Shown: piece by piece, positions 8,395-17,041 of the stretch
Numbering within the stretch: position 1 is the first letter of the stretch
Layout: every line of letters begins with the position of its first letter
Assembly (NCBI RefSeq): GCF_024362525.1
Contig: NZ_CP101458.1
Span: 930,001 to 994,000 of the forward strand
DNA from: Natrononativus amylolyticus
Lineage (GTDB): Archaea > Halobacteriota > Halobacteria > Halobacteriales > Natrialbaceae
Length of the DNA stretch: 64,000 nucleotides
Direction: 5' to 3'
Notes under the pieces: generated by a model
The model's input: only the letters and a program-made list of their open reading frames with translations
Told to the model about the DNA's origin: nothing
Databases searched by the model: none
Made by a program: the position numbers and the translations under genes

Positions 8395-9627
8395 TCAGTT
8401 CCCGGGCTCCCGACCGCCGTCGGTGACCTCCGACTCCGACCCGCTCGAGTCGGGCGACGCGAGTTCGGTCTCGCTGCCGCCGTCGCTGATCCCCTCCTCG
8501 TCGGCGGTCGCCCCGGCGAAGTAGGAGGCGACTCTGACCCCGACGAGGCTCAGCAAGACCGCCGCCGCGACGTACAGCCCGAGCCGGTTGCCGGGCGCGA
8601 GGGTGAAGCTGTCGACCGACAGCGGCGCGAGCCTGATGTCGGGGACGACGACCGGCTCGATGACGTTCTGTGCCTCGAGGAAGTACGCGGTGAAGCCGCG
8701 GACGACGAGGCCGATCGAGACGACGACGAACGGCAGGTTGAGGTACGATCGGCGCAGCGGCTCCTCGCCGATGAGTTCGTCGAGCAGCCGCCCCGCACTG
8801 GCAGTGAGCGCAGCCATCGCGAGCCACGGCACGCTGTCGAAGGCGAACTTCACGGCGGGGATCACGACGCCCTCCGTCTGCGCCTCGCTGAGCCCCGAGA
8901 CGCCGAGTGCGCCCACGAACAGTCCGACGAACGTGAGCCCGGCGGCGACGACGTAGGTGACGACCGACACCTGGCCGGTGTACAGCGACTCGCGGGTCCG
9001 GCGAGCCAGCCCGGTGAGCAGTTCGTCGACGCTGAACCCCTTGTAGAGCAAGAAGAGGCCGATGACGGTCGTGATCGTCGCCGCCCCCTCCGCCGTGCCG
9101 AACTGCATCGCGAGCACCGGGAACACGAGCAGCGTCAATCCGAGCGGGACGAGGATGGTCTGGCGCAACTCCTCGTCGGCGAGGAACTGCTTGAGCAGGT
9201 AGTACGTCGACTCGATGTCCCTGGCCTGGCGGACGACGACCCGATCCACCGAGTCGACGCGAACGCGGCTCTCGACGATCGGCACCAGCCGCTCGTCCTC
9301 GGCGCTGTCGATCACCACCACGGCTGACTCGGGCTCGTACTCGGCGATCAGGTCGTCGATCTGACGGGCGACCGCCCGGTCCGCGCTGACCATCGACTCT
9401 CGATCCCCCGAGACGACGGCGACGACCGTCTCCTCGTCGTCGTCCCGGAGACTCTGGGCGACCCGGAGCGCCTCGAGCAGCGAGTTGACGCTCGAGTCCT
9501 CCGGATCGGCGAGGCCGACGTCGGTCACGAGCGCGCGCACTGCCTCCCAGCCGACGACCGGCGAGCGGAGCCCGGTCTTCCGTCCGACGTCGTCGGTCCG
9601 GTCGAGACAGACCACCAGCGTTGTCAC
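8395..9627 (-). CDS. DUF373 family membrane protein
   Basis: 410 residues from the GTG at 9627, giving VTTLVVCLDRTDDVGRKTG, the normal beginning of this archaeal family. An ATG 13 codons upstream (9666) is in frame but overlaps the TATA-like GATAAAA. The N-terminal ~150 residues are soluble and acidic. About six to eight membrane segments follow between residues ~165 and ~375, then a polar acidic tail rich in Ser/Glu. Function is unknown; the family is conserved in archaea. Confidence 0.82.
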   Translation of the reverse strand: MTTLVVCLDRTDDVGRKTGLRSPVVGWEAVRALVTDVGLADPEDSSVNSLLEALRVAQSLRDDDEETVVAVVSGDRESMVSADRAVARQIDDLIAEYEPESAVVVIDSAEDERLVPIVESRVRVDSVDRVVVRQARDIESTYYLLKQFLADEELRQTILVPLGLTLLVFPVLAMQFGTAEGAATITTVIGLFLLYKGFSVDELLTGLARRTRESLYTGQVSVVTYVVAAGLTFVGLFVGALGVSGLSEAQTEGVVIPAVKFAFDSVPWLAMAALTASAGRLLDELIGEEPLRRSYLNLPFVVVSIGLVVRGFTAYFLEAQNVIEPVVVPDIRLAPLSVDSFTLAPGNRLGLYVAAAVLLSLVGVRVASYFAGATADEEGISDGGSETELASPDSSGSESEVTDGGREPGN

Positions 9628-9651
9628 GGTGTTCGTTGCATTCTGCGTGAC

Positions 9652-9658
9652 GATAAAA
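9652..9658 (-). promoter_or_regulatory. TATA-like box for DUF373 gene
   Basis: On the minus strand this reads TTTTATC, centred 28 bp before the GTG at 9627. It favours the GTG start and a leaderless mRNA. Confidence 0.5.
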
Positions 9659-9666
9659 CCACACAT

Positions 9667-10077
9667 TCGTCCGACTCCGCGCCGGTCGCGCGACGGGCGG
9701 AGACGTCGCCGGGACCGCGAGCGATAGTAGTTCGTTTCACCGACTACTATCCGGTGAAACGATTTACTCGCCGGTCGCACGGGAGCGGCCAGCGGACACG
9801 CGCTGGCCGCACATTCGCGACCGGGAGTGCGCTGACTTTTACCGACGACTAGAGAGTCATACTCAAGAGGATCGACCGCGAACAAGCGTGTGCACACGTT
9901 GTGTGCCTGTGTGGTGGCGTTCCAACCTACCATTCACCACCACACAGCCAACCCGCAGCCGCGTTCTGCATTCGACCACAGACCAGTTAAAAACTTGAGC
10001 TTGCAAGCCACTGGCGAGTATATGTACCGGCCCCGTCTCGCCCGCCGACCATCACGCCGTCCGATTCGCGTCGGCGA
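9667..10077. other. intergenic region with palindromic element and hairpin, no gene seen
   Basis: About 410 bases lie between the DUF373 start region and the SppA stop. The region holds repeat copy A (9742-9854). It also holds a perfect 11-bp inverted repeat, CTGTGTGGTGG (9907-9917) and CCACCACACAG (9937-9947), with a 19-nt loop. An AT-rich box reads AGTTAAAAACTTGAG near 9990. No coding frame with family likeness and no tRNA fold is seen. An unrecognised small RNA is possible. Confidence 0.5.
9742..9854. repeat. 113-bp near-palindromic dispersed element, copy A
   Basis: This stretch aligns end to end, without gaps, with 60400-60512. Both contain the core hairpin GCGGCCAGCG-6 nt-CGCTGGCCGC (here 9785-9810), flanked by CCGGTCGCAC on the left and GCGACCGGGAGTGC on the right. 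The whole unit is nearly self-complementary. In copy A the left end is diverged and merges with a second inverted repeat (GATAGTAG at 9723-9730 against CTACTATC at 9744-9751). No ORF is carried. It could be a MITE-like element or a structured RNA/terminator; the sequence alone does not decide. Confidence 0.7.
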
Positions 10078-11082
10078 TCAGGTTCGCAGTCGAAAGCCGC
10101 GGTCGCCGACGACGCTCGCGACGCCGGCGCCGAACGCGTAGGCGACGTTGCGGGCGCCGGTCCCCATCCGCTGCATCAGCGACCGGGACGGCTCGAAGGA
10201 CTCGACGGTCACCTCCTCGACCTCGAGACGCCGCGCGAGGGCGGCTTCGACGTCCTCACGCGTGCCGAGTTCGTCGACCAGCCCGAGTTCGTGGGCGTCG
10301 TCGGCGAGGTACACCCGCGCTTCCGTCTGCCGGACGAGCGCCGGATCGAGGTCCCGGCCCTCGCTCACCCGTTCGACGAACGACTCGTAGTAGTCGTCGG
10401 TCAACCCCTGGAGGTACGCCCGCTCGTCGTCGTCCATCTCCTTCAGCGGGACGCCCGCGTCCTTGTACTTCCCGGCGGCGAAGCGTTCGTACTCGAGGCC
10501 CAGTTTCTCGGCAAGTTCGCTCGCGTTCACCCGCGAGCCAATGACGCCGATCGAACCGACGATGCTGGCGTCCCGCGCCCAGAGTTCGTCGCAGCCGCTC
10601 GCGATCCAGTAGCCGCCGCTCGCACAGAGGTCGGTCGTGTACGCGATCGTCGGCCCCTCGAAGCGCTCGGCGGCGAGTTTGATGTCGTCGCTCGGGACGA
10701 CCTGGCCGCCGGGCGTGTTGAGTTTCACCAGCAGCGCCTCGACGTGGTCGTCCTCGTTGGCTCTGTCGATCTGGTCGACGACGTCGTCGGCCGGCGTCGA
10801 CCGGGGGCTGGAGGGGAGCGGTCCGCCGCCGCCGTCTCGCGTGATTGGCCCCTCGACGGCGACCTCCGCGACGTCGTACTCGGGAAAGGCCGACGACGCG
10901 AGGTTGCCGACCAGACGGATGCCGGCGAGCAGGAGTCCGAGCGCGACGAGCACGCCGAACAGGTCGGTGAGGGTCTCCGGATAGACGACGAACAGGCCGA
11001 CGGCCAGCGCGGCGATCAGGAGCGTTCCGGCCACCACGAAGAGGAGTCTGGCGATTCCCCGACTGCTACCCACTGCTGACAC
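10078..11082 (-). CDS. sppA: signal peptide peptidase SppA, S49 family
   Basis: 334 residues. Two N-terminal membrane segments (about residues 11-33 and 38-60) are followed by the S49 domain. LLVKLNTPGGQVV precedes the nucleophile Ser155 in DLCASGGYWIAS. The general-base Lys is probably Lys207 in AAGKYKDAG, giving the Ser/Lys dyad of archaeal/Bacillus-type short SppA. It degrades signal peptides and other membrane-released peptides on the extracellular face. Start ATG at 11082. Confidence 0.88.
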   Translation of the reverse strand: MSAVGSSRGIARLLFVVAGTLLIAALAVGLFVVYPETLTDLFGVLVALGLLLAGIRLVGNLASSAFPEYDVAEVAVEGPITRDGGGGPLPSSPRSTPADDVVDQIDRANEDDHVEALLVKLNTPGGQVVPSDDIKLAAERFEGPTIAYTTDLCASGGYWIASGCDELWARDASIVGSIGVIGSRVNASELAEKLGLEYERFAAGKYKDAGVPLKEMDDDERAYLQGLTDDYYESFVERVSEGRDLDPALVRQTEARVYLADDAHELGLVDELGTREDVEAALARRLEVEEVTVESFEPSRSLMQRMGTGARNVAYAFGAGVASVVGDRGFRLRT

Positions 11083-11205
11083 CTCGAGTCATACTGGAGT
11101 CTGTCGCTGCCAGTCTGTTAAGCGTTGGCGGTCGCGTGGTTGCAACTCGAGCGGAGCGGGAAAACGCGCCCTCGGACAGGAAATACGAAAACTGAGAGAG
11201 ACGGC

Positions 11206-12087
11206 TTAGAGCAGACCCGTCTTCTGGAGCTTCATCAGGTCCTCGGTGTCGAGCGTCTCGCCTTCCTTGAACTTCTGATAAATCTCCTCGGCCTCCTCTT
11301 TGGCCTCCTCTTTCTTCTTGTCGCGGGCGGACTTGCGCTGCTTCTCCTCCTTTTTGTCCATCTCGCGCAGGCGCTTCTGGACGCGGACGAAGTCCTCGTG
11401 GTGCTGGTCGGCGGCCTCCTGGGCCTCGACGAAGGACTCGTGCATGTCGTCGGCGTCGTCGCGGACGTCGTCCGCCTCGCGGTAGGCCTCGATCATCTGG
11501 TTGTGGTGCTCCTGGGCCTTGTCAGCGAGTTCGGTGACCTTCTGGTGGTGCTGGGACGCCTCGGAACGGACCTCTTCGGCCTCCTCGACGAGGTCCTCGA
11601 GGTCGTCGTTCTGCTCGAGTTTCCCCTTGCGGTCGGCGTACTCCTCGCGTTTGGCTTCGATCTTCTCGATGAGTTCGCGCTCTTCCTCCGTCGAGAGCAC
11701 CTCGGTCTGCTGTTTGAACTCGAGCTGTTCGATCTCGGACTCGAGTTCCTCTAAGTCCTTGCCCTCGTCGAGTTCCATGTCGGACTTGAGCTTCTCGACG
11801 CGGTCGAACAGCTTGTTGGCCTCGGCGTTGAGCTCGTTGCGGCTCTCCTTGTGCTCCTGGACCTGCTCGTTGAGCTCGTCGCGCTTTTCGCGGTGTTCCT
11901 GGGCCTTGTCGACTTTCTCGCGCGTTTTCGCGTTCAGGTCGTCGCGCTTGGAGGCGCGTTCGGAGGCCATCTGGTTCAGCTCGTTTCGTCGGTCCCGGAG
12001 CTGACCGGCCATCTTGATGAGCTGTCCTTTCGATTTGTTCTCGAGATCGTCCTCTGTGAGTTCTACGTTTTTCGATTCGTCTACCAT
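11206..12087 (-). CDS. long coiled-coil protein (COG1340-like)
   Basis: 293 residues, almost entirely charged heptad-like helix (for example RDRRNELNQMASERASKRDD and KKEEAKEEAEEIYQKFKEGE), with essentially no hydrophobic membrane segment. It matches the archaeal coiled-coil family grouped in COG1340. The C-terminal ~30 residues (GETLDTEDLMKLQKTGLL) form a short separate tail seen in these proteins. Role unknown; a structural, ribosome- or nucleoid-associated function has been guessed for relatives. It is transcribed away from SppA's promoter side as a single gene. Confidence 0.8.
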   Translation of the reverse strand: MVDESKNVELTEDDLENKSKGQLIKMAGQLRDRRNELNQMASERASKRDDLNAKTREKVDKAQEHREKRDELNEQVQEHKESRNELNAEANKLFDRVEKLKSDMELDEGKDLEELESEIEQLEFKQQTEVLSTEEERELIEKIEAKREEYADRKGKLEQNDDLEDLVEEAEEVRSEASQHHQKVTELADKAQEHHNQMIEAYREADDVRDDADDMHESFVEAQEAADQHHEDFVRVQKRLREMDKKEEKQRKSARDKKKEEAKEEAEEIYQKFKEGETLDTEDLMKLQKTGLL

Positions 12088-12421
12088 GTGTTAGTAAACC
12101 CTCTGTGCCATACCCGCACCGGCGACAGCGATCGCTCGTGACCTGCGAAACCTCGGTGGATAAGATTTCCTGTCATTGATCGTCGAGCGATACGCGCCCC
12201 GGTGGCGTTCTGGTACCGGTAACTACTGTCGCCCGCAATTTAAATGTACCGGTCGGTGTGACCGTGAAAACCGTTAGCAGGCGCCCCCTTCCCGTGTGTA
12301 ACGCACCCACACGGCATCCACCTCCTGTTATAAATCATCACCGCGGTGGCACCGGGGCTCGACGGGACCGCTCCCAGAGACTTCGTCCCGTTCGAGGCGA
12401 CGAAAACGGCCGAACCAGCGC
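12088..12421. other. 334-bp gap between coiled-coil gene and cetZ
   Basis: The gap contains an AT-rich TTTATAA box (minus strand, about 12329-12335), immediately followed on that strand by AGGAGGTGG and a 25-codon frame (see 12240-12317). It also contains a 7-bp hairpin, CCGTGTG (12292-12298) with CACACGG (12308-12314). Nearer the coiled-coil gene a second AT-rich stretch, GATAAGATTTCC (about 12159-12170), may be its promoter. No tRNA or longer gene is seen. Confidence 0.45.
12240..12317 (-). CDS. possible 25-residue Cys/His microprotein
   Basis: An ATG at 12317 opens a 25-codon frame ending in TAA at 12240, with the sequence MPCGCVTHGKGAPANGFHGH and five more residues. It has a Cys-Gly-Cys pair and three His. 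A strong Shine-Dalgarno-like AGGAGGTGG abuts the ATG, which is closer than the usual spacing, and a TTTATAA box lies just upstream. It could be a translated microprotein, a leader peptide for the downstream coiled-coil gene, or chance. No family is recognised. Confidence 0.22.
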   Translation of the reverse strand: MPCGCVTHGKGAPANGFHGHTDRYI

Positions 12422-13504
12422 CTAAAACAGGTTCTCGAGGCGGTCGTCGGCGAACTGCTCGGCAGGGTCCGTTCGGTCGTCGTTCTCGCTGCGCTGGGCG
12501 TGCCGCGCTCGCTCCATGAACTCCTCGATTCGGGCCGATCGCTCGGCGCCACCCAGGAGCACCAGCGCGGCCAGCCGGTCGCTCTCGAGCGGGAAGTCTC
12601 CGCCCCGGACCTGCATGCTGCCGGTTTCGTCCTCGAGCCAGCGCCGGGCTCGCTCGACGCCCTTGCGGGAGATCCGATCCGGTTGTCCGGCGATCACGAG
12701 CAACGCGGCGTCGGCCTGCCGAGCGTCGGGCAGGCTGGTCCCGGTCAGCAGCGCCTGCCGCGAGACGGACATGACCGTGTTGACGTTCTCCGAACTCTCC
12801 TCGGCAGCGACGGCGCTCGCGTAGCCGAGCGTCGAGATGCCGCCCTGCCTGAGGGTGTTGATGACCTCGCTCGAGTCGACGACGGATTCGCCCACGCCGT
12901 CGATTGCCTCGCCCGACGCGAACAGCAGACCGACGCGCTGGGCGATCTTCGCGTTGATCGTCTCGAACGCCGAGTCGACGCTCTCGCCCTGCTCGTGCCA
13001 GGCGTCGTTGTCGACCAGTAGCGTCGAGTCGGCCTCGCGGGCGAGAGTCTTCAGCGAGCGGCCGGCGTTGGCCTGGTACAGCGAACCCTCGTTTCGTCCC
13101 GGCAGGATGCCGAGCGCGTAGACGGGGACGTCGTACACCCGCTGAAGCTGGTGCACCAGGACGGGCGCGCCGCCGCTGCCGGTGCCCCCGCCGAGGCCGG
13201 CGACCACCCAGATCGCCTCGGCGCTCGAGGTGACGTGACCGTCGAGGGCGGCGAGCACCTCCTGGGAATCGGACTGCATGATCTCGGCGCCGAGTTCGTT
13301 GTCGGCGCCGACGCCGTGGCCGTTGACCCGGTCCTGGCCGATCAGCTGCGTCTCGGCGAACTCGAGACCCGAGAGGTCCGCCGTCGCGGAGTTGATCGCG
13401 AGCGCGCCCTCCACCGCGTCGAACCCCATCTCCGCGTCGAACTTCGTCAGCCGCTCGGTCACCTTGCCGCCCGCCTGACCCACACCAATCAGGGCAACTT
13501 TCAT
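12422..13504 (-). CDS. cetZ: CetZ family tubulin-like GTPase
   Basis: 360 residues from the ATG at 13504 (MKVALIGVGQAGGKV). The tubulin/FtsZ signature GGGTGSG is at residues 105-111 in [15 protein letters not shown], and NAGRSLKTLAREADSTLLVDND follows as in CetZ proteins. CetZs are archaeal tubulin-like cytoskeletal proteins that control cell shape and motility and do not replace FtsZ in division. Haloarchaea carry several paralogues; which one this is cannot be told. A canonical FtsZ lies ~18 kb away in this window. Confidence 0.9.
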   Translation of the reverse strand: MKVALIGVGQAGGKVTERLTKFDAEMGFDAVEGALAINSATADLSGLEFAETQLIGQDRVNGHGVGADNELGAEIMQSDSQEVLAALDGHVTSSAEAIWVVAGLGGGTGSGGAPVLVHQLQRVYDVPVYALGILPGRNEGSLYQANAGRSLKTLAREADSTLLVDNDAWHEQGESVDSAFETINAKIAQRVGLLFASGEAIDGVGESVVDSSEVINTLRQGGISTLGYASAVAAEESSENVNTVMSVSRQALLTGTSLPDARQADAALLVIAGQPDRISRKGVERARRWLEDETGSMQVRGGDFPLESDRLAALVLLGGAERSARIEEFMERARHAQRSENDDRTDPAEQFADDRLENLF

Positions 13505-13605
13505 AACGACGGTATCTCGGGGAAACAAGTTGAACGTTGCGAATGTGTGGACTCGTGGCACGTTTCGGCGAGCCGACGATACCGGCGCGCCGGCAGCGCC
13601 CGACG

Positions 13606-14676
13606 CTACAGCGTGTAGTCGTGCTCGCCGTCCTCGCTCGCCAGGAACGCACAGAGGAGGTCGATCGTTCCCGCGACGTCGTCGACGTGGGCCGTCTCTG
13701 TGACGGTGTGCAGGTAGCGGGTGGGAATCGAGATCGCGCCGACCGGCTTCGCGCCCGCGGTGTGCTGGAAACCGGCCGTGTCGGTGCCGCCCGCGGGCAG
13801 CACTTCGAGCTGGTAGTCGATCCCTTCCTCCTCGGCGACGGCTTTCATCCGCCGGTGGACCTTCGGGCTGGTGATCACGCTCGAGTCCTTCAGTTTGATC
13901 GCCGTCCCATCGCCCAGGCGGGTGACGTACTCGCCCTTCTTGAACGTCGGCACGTCGTTGGCGACGGTGACGTCCAGCGCGATCGCGAGGTCCGGGTCGA
14001 CGTCGACGCCGAGGGCGCGCGCCCCGCGCAGGCCGACTTCCTCCTGGACGGTCGCACAGAAGTGGATCGTCACCGGCGGGTCCTCGAGCCGGCGGGCGGC
14101 CTCGAGCATCGCGAACAGGCAGATCCGGTCGTCGAGGGCCTTCCCGGTCACCGTCTCGCCGACCCGTTTCGTCGTCTGGTCCATCGTCACGAGGTCGCCC
14201 GGCGAGATCCGCTCGCGGGCCTCCTCGCGGGAGAGGCCGACGTCGACGAAGACGTCCTCGACCTCGGGAGGCTCGTTGCGGTCTTCCTCGTCCAAGGTGT
14301 GCGGCGGGGGCGAGCCGATCACGCCCGGCAGGTCGCCCTCTTCGGTGTGGATCGTCACCCGCTGGGCCTTGAGCACGCGGGCGTCCCACCCGCCGAGGGC
14401 GTCGAGTTCGAGAAAGCCGGCGCCGTCTTCCTTCCCGCGGACGTGGCGCACCATGAAACCGATCTCGTCCATGTGGGCGGCGACGGCGACCGAGTAGTCG
14501 GAGTCGCCCTCGAGCGTCCCGACGACGTTCCCCATCGCGTCGGTGCGAACGCGGTCGACGCTGTCTTCGAACTCGCGCCGGACGATCTCGCGCACCTGGT
14601 CCTCGTAGCCGGGGACGCCGCGGGCTTCGGTCAGTTCCGTCAGTAGGTCGTCGTCGAACTCGGTCGCCTCTGTCAT
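13606..14676 (-). CDS. M42 family metallo-aminopeptidase
   Basis: 356 residues from the ATG at 14676. Metal-binding residues are visible at His68/Asp70 (AAHMDEIGF), Asp182 (GKALDDRICLF), Glu212/213 (VQEEVGLRGA) and Asp235 (IALDVTVAND). The C-terminal His lies in PTRYLHTVTE. This is the set of the M42 family, which forms tetrahedral dodecameric aminopeptidases that trim peptides after proteasome action. Annotations as endoglucanase in this family are historical errors. It is divergent from the thiolase gene. Confidence 0.88.
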   Translation of the reverse strand: MTEATEFDDDLLTELTEARGVPGYEDQVREIVRREFEDSVDRVRTDAMGNVVGTLEGDSDYSVAVAAHMDEIGFMVRHVRGKEDGAGFLELDALGGWDARVLKAQRVTIHTEEGDLPGVIGSPPPHTLDEEDRNEPPEVEDVFVDVGLSREEARERISPGDLVTMDQTTKRVGETVTGKALDDRICLFAMLEAARRLEDPPVTIHFCATVQEEVGLRGARALGVDVDPDLAIALDVTVANDVPTFKKGEYVTRLGDGTAIKLKDSSVITSPKVHRRMKAVAEEEGIDYQLEVLPAGGTDTAGFQHTAGAKPVGAISIPTRYLHTVTETAHVDDVAGTIDLLCAFLASEDGEHDYTL

Positions 14677-14811
14677 GGTTGCACCTGTGGAACCAGCCCC
14701 CATAAACGCGCGGATGACGGCCTGTGCGGCGCATCCAGTGGGTATTTCCGATCACCTCGGCTCGGCCGTTCAACCGCGGAGTATTAAGCGGTCGACAGGC
14801 TAGGGTATGCT

Positions 14812-15978
14812 ATGAGCGACGTACGAGTCGCCGGTGTCGGCGTCACGCCGTTCGGAAACGTCCCCGAGCGGACGGGCCGCGACCTCTTCGGCGAGGCGAG
14901 TATCGAAGCGTTCGAGGACAGCGGGGTGTCGCGAACGGACGTCGAGGCCGTCCTCTACGGGAACTTCATGGGTGAACTGGCCGAACACCAGGGCCACCAG
15001 GGGCCGCTGATGGCGGAAGCCGCTGGCGTCGACGCGCCCGCGACCCGCTACGAGGCCGCCTGCGCCTCGAGCGGCGCCGCCATCAGAGACGCCGTGATGC
15101 GAATCCGCAACGGCGAGAACGACGTGATCCTCGTCGGCGGCGCAGAACGGATGACCAACCTCGGCACCGCGGGGGCGACGGAGGCACTCGCCATCGCCGC
15201 CGACGACCTCTGGGAGGTCCGCGCGGGAATGACGTTCCCCGGCGCCTACGCGCTGATGGCCCAGGCGTACTTCCGGGAGTACGGCGGCGGCCGCGAGGAG
15301 CTCGCCCACGTCGCCGTGAAAAACCACGACAACGCCCTGAACAACGACAAAGCGCAGTATCAACGCGCCATCGAGGTTGCGGACGTCCTCGAGGCGCCCC
15401 TCGTCTCCACCCCGCTCGGGCTGTACGACTCCTGTCCGATCTCCGATGGCGCCGCGGCGGTCGTGCTGACCAGCGACGAGTACGCCGAGGAACACGGCCT
15501 CGAGGCGCCCGTCTCGATCACGGGCAGCGGCCAGGGCGGCGACCGGATGGCCCTCCACGATCGGGAACACCTCGCGCGCTCGCCCGCCGCCCGCGAAGCC
15601 GGCGAGGAAGCCTACGCCGACGCCGGTATTTCGGCGGGCGACGTCGACGTCGCCGAGGTCCACGACTGCTTCACCATCGCCGAGGTGCTCGCGATCGAGG
15701 CGCTCGACCTCGAACCCGTCGGCGAGGGGATCTCGGCGGCTCGAGACGGTCGTACCATCGCCGGCGGCGACACCCCGGTCAACCTCTCGGGGGGGCTGAA
15801 AGCGAAGGGCCACCCCGTTGGCGCGACCGGCGCCTCCCAGGTCGCCGAACTCGCGACGCTTCTCCGCGGCGACCACCCGAACAGCGAGCACGTCGACGGC
15901 GCGACGACCGGCGTCGCCCACAACGCGGGGGGCACGGTGGCGTCTGCGCTGGTTCACGTCCTGGAGGTGAGAGAATGA
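14812..15978 (+). CDS. thiolase family protein (SCP2-type acetyl-CoA acetyltransferase)
   Basis: 388 residues. The acyl-accepting Cys84 is in YEAACASSGAAI, the catalytic His block is GGLKAKGHPVGATGASQ, and the C-terminal block is GVAHNAGGTVAS, where classical thiolases have a second Cys. This SCP2-like architecture is typical of archaeal thiolases. The stop overlaps the start of the DUF35 gene by 4 bp. In archaea such thiolase-DUF35 pairs form a scaffold complex, sometimes with HMG-CoA synthase for mevalonate; no HMG-CoA synthase is here, so a fatty or other acyl substrate is equally possible. Confidence 0.87.
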   Translation: MSDVRVAGVGVTPFGNVPERTGRDLFGEASIEAFEDSGVSRTDVEAVLYGNFMGELAEHQGHQGPLMAEAAGVDAPATRYEAACASSGAAIRDAVMRIRNGENDVILVGGAERMTNLGTAGATEALAIAADDLWEVRAGMTFPGAYALMAQAYFREYGGGREELAHVAVKNHDNALNNDKAQYQRAIEVADVLEAPLVSTPLGLYDSCPISDGAAAVVLTSDEYAEEHGLEAPVSITGSGQGGDRMALHDREHLARSPAAREAGEEAYADAGISAGDVDVAEVHDCFTIAEVLAIEALDLEPVGEGISAARDGRTIAGGDTPVNLSGGLKAKGHPVGATGASQVAELATLLRGDHPNSEHVDGATTGVAHNAGGTVASALVHVLEVRE

Positions 15979-16361
15979 GCGACGAGATCGGTCACGCCGG
16001 CTTCGACGACTGGCTCGACGCCACCGAGGAAGGCGAGGCGTACTACCTCGAGTGCGATCGGGGTCACGGCTCGCTGCCGCCGCGGCGCGTCTGTCCCGAG
16101 TGCGGTTCGACGGCGCTCTCGGAGGAACCCCTGCCCGAGACGGGCGAGATCGAGACGTTCACCGTCACCCACGTCCCGACCCCCTCCTTCGAGGACGACG
16201 CGCCCTACGCGACGGCGATCGCGGCCTTCGGCCCGGTTCGCGTGACCGGCCAGGTCGTCGGCGTCGACCTCGAGTCGATCGAAGCGGGGATGACCGTCAC
16301 CCCGGCGGTCGACGTCTCGGCGACGACCGGCGACCGCCTGCTCTATCTCCGCGTTGCGTAG
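15975..16361 (+). CDS. DUF35 zinc-ribbon OB-fold protein
   Basis: 128 residues, overlapping the upstream thiolase stop (ATGA). Its N-terminal zinc ribbon has Cys27, Cys40 and Cys43 (CPECG). The usual fourth Cys is replaced, and His31 (CDRGHG) is the likely substitute ligand. The OB-fold part (FTVTHVPTPSFEDDAPY) follows. DUF35 proteins bridge thiolase and HMG-CoA synthase or act as acyl-CoA scaffolds, so this is the partner of the preceding thiolase. Confidence 0.85.
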   Translation: MSDEIGHAGFDDWLDATEEGEAYYLECDRGHGSLPPRRVCPECGSTALSEEPLPETGEIETFTVTHVPTPSFEDDAPYATAIAAFGPVRVTGQVVGVDLESIEAGMTVTPAVDVSATTGDRLLYLRVA

Positions 16362-16372
16362 CCGACCCCCAC

Positions 16373-17041
16373 TCACGCGTCTGCGAGCAGCCGTTCTACG
16401 CGATTTGCGAGCGCCGCGAACGCCGCCTCGCTCACCGCGTGGCCCGCCTCGGGCGTTCGCAGTTCGGTTACGTTCCCACCGAGTCCCTCGAGGAGCCGCC
16501 CGGTCGCCCGGAACCGGTCGACGTCGACGTGCGGGTCGTCCTCGCCGGCGGCGAGCAGGACGGGCGTTCCCTCGAGCGAGCCGGGGGCGTCGATCGTTCG
16601 GGCCGCGGGCTCGGGGCCGAGAACGGTGCCGGAGAGGATTCCGAGGCCGCCGTAGCGCATCGGGTTCCGAAGCGCGGCCTCCGCGGCGACGGACGCCCCC
16701 TGCGAGAAACCCACGAGCAGCGTTCGCTCCGGAGGGATCCCGACGTCGGCCGCCGCCTCGAGCGCCCGGGCGACCGCGTCGACCGCCGAAGTGAGCCAGG
16801 GTTCGTTCGCCTCGAGCGGGGCGTCCGCGGCTCGCGGATACCACCGACCCCGTTCGGCGGCCGGAGCGAACACGGCGACGCCGCGGCGGTACAGCGGTTC
16901 GAACAGGTTCGTCACGCCCTGGGCGGTCGCGCCCCGGCCGTGGAGGGCGACGACGGCGACCTCGGCGGCGCCGGCGGGCGCACCGCTGATCAGCAGTTCC
17001 TGTTCCCCGTGTGGGTCTCGAGCGTCGGGGTCGACGCTCAC
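16373..17041 (-). CDS. phospholipase/carboxylesterase family hydrolase (MhqD-like)
   Basis: 222 residues. The alpha/beta hydrolase fold shows an early oxyanion motif VVALHGRGA, nucleophile elbow LLVGFSQGAS, acidic residue region AAGEDDPHVDVDR and terminal catalytic His in TPEAGHAVSE. It overlaps the ring-cleaving dioxygenase gene by 4 bp (17038-17041) and is translated after it. The same pairing (MhqO-MhqD) in Firmicutes detoxifies quinones and related aromatic electrophiles, so a similar role is inferred here. Confidence 0.82.
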   Translation of the reverse strand: MSVDPDARDPHGEQELLISGAPAGAAEVAVVALHGRGATAQGVTNLFEPLYRRGVAVFAPAAERGRWYPRAADAPLEANEPWLTSAVDAVARALEAAADVGIPPERTLLVGFSQGASVAAEAALRNPMRYGGLGILSGTVLGPEPAARTIDAPGSLEGTPVLLAAGEDDPHVDVDRFRATGRLLEGLGGNVTELRTPEAGHAVSEAAFAALANRVERLLADA

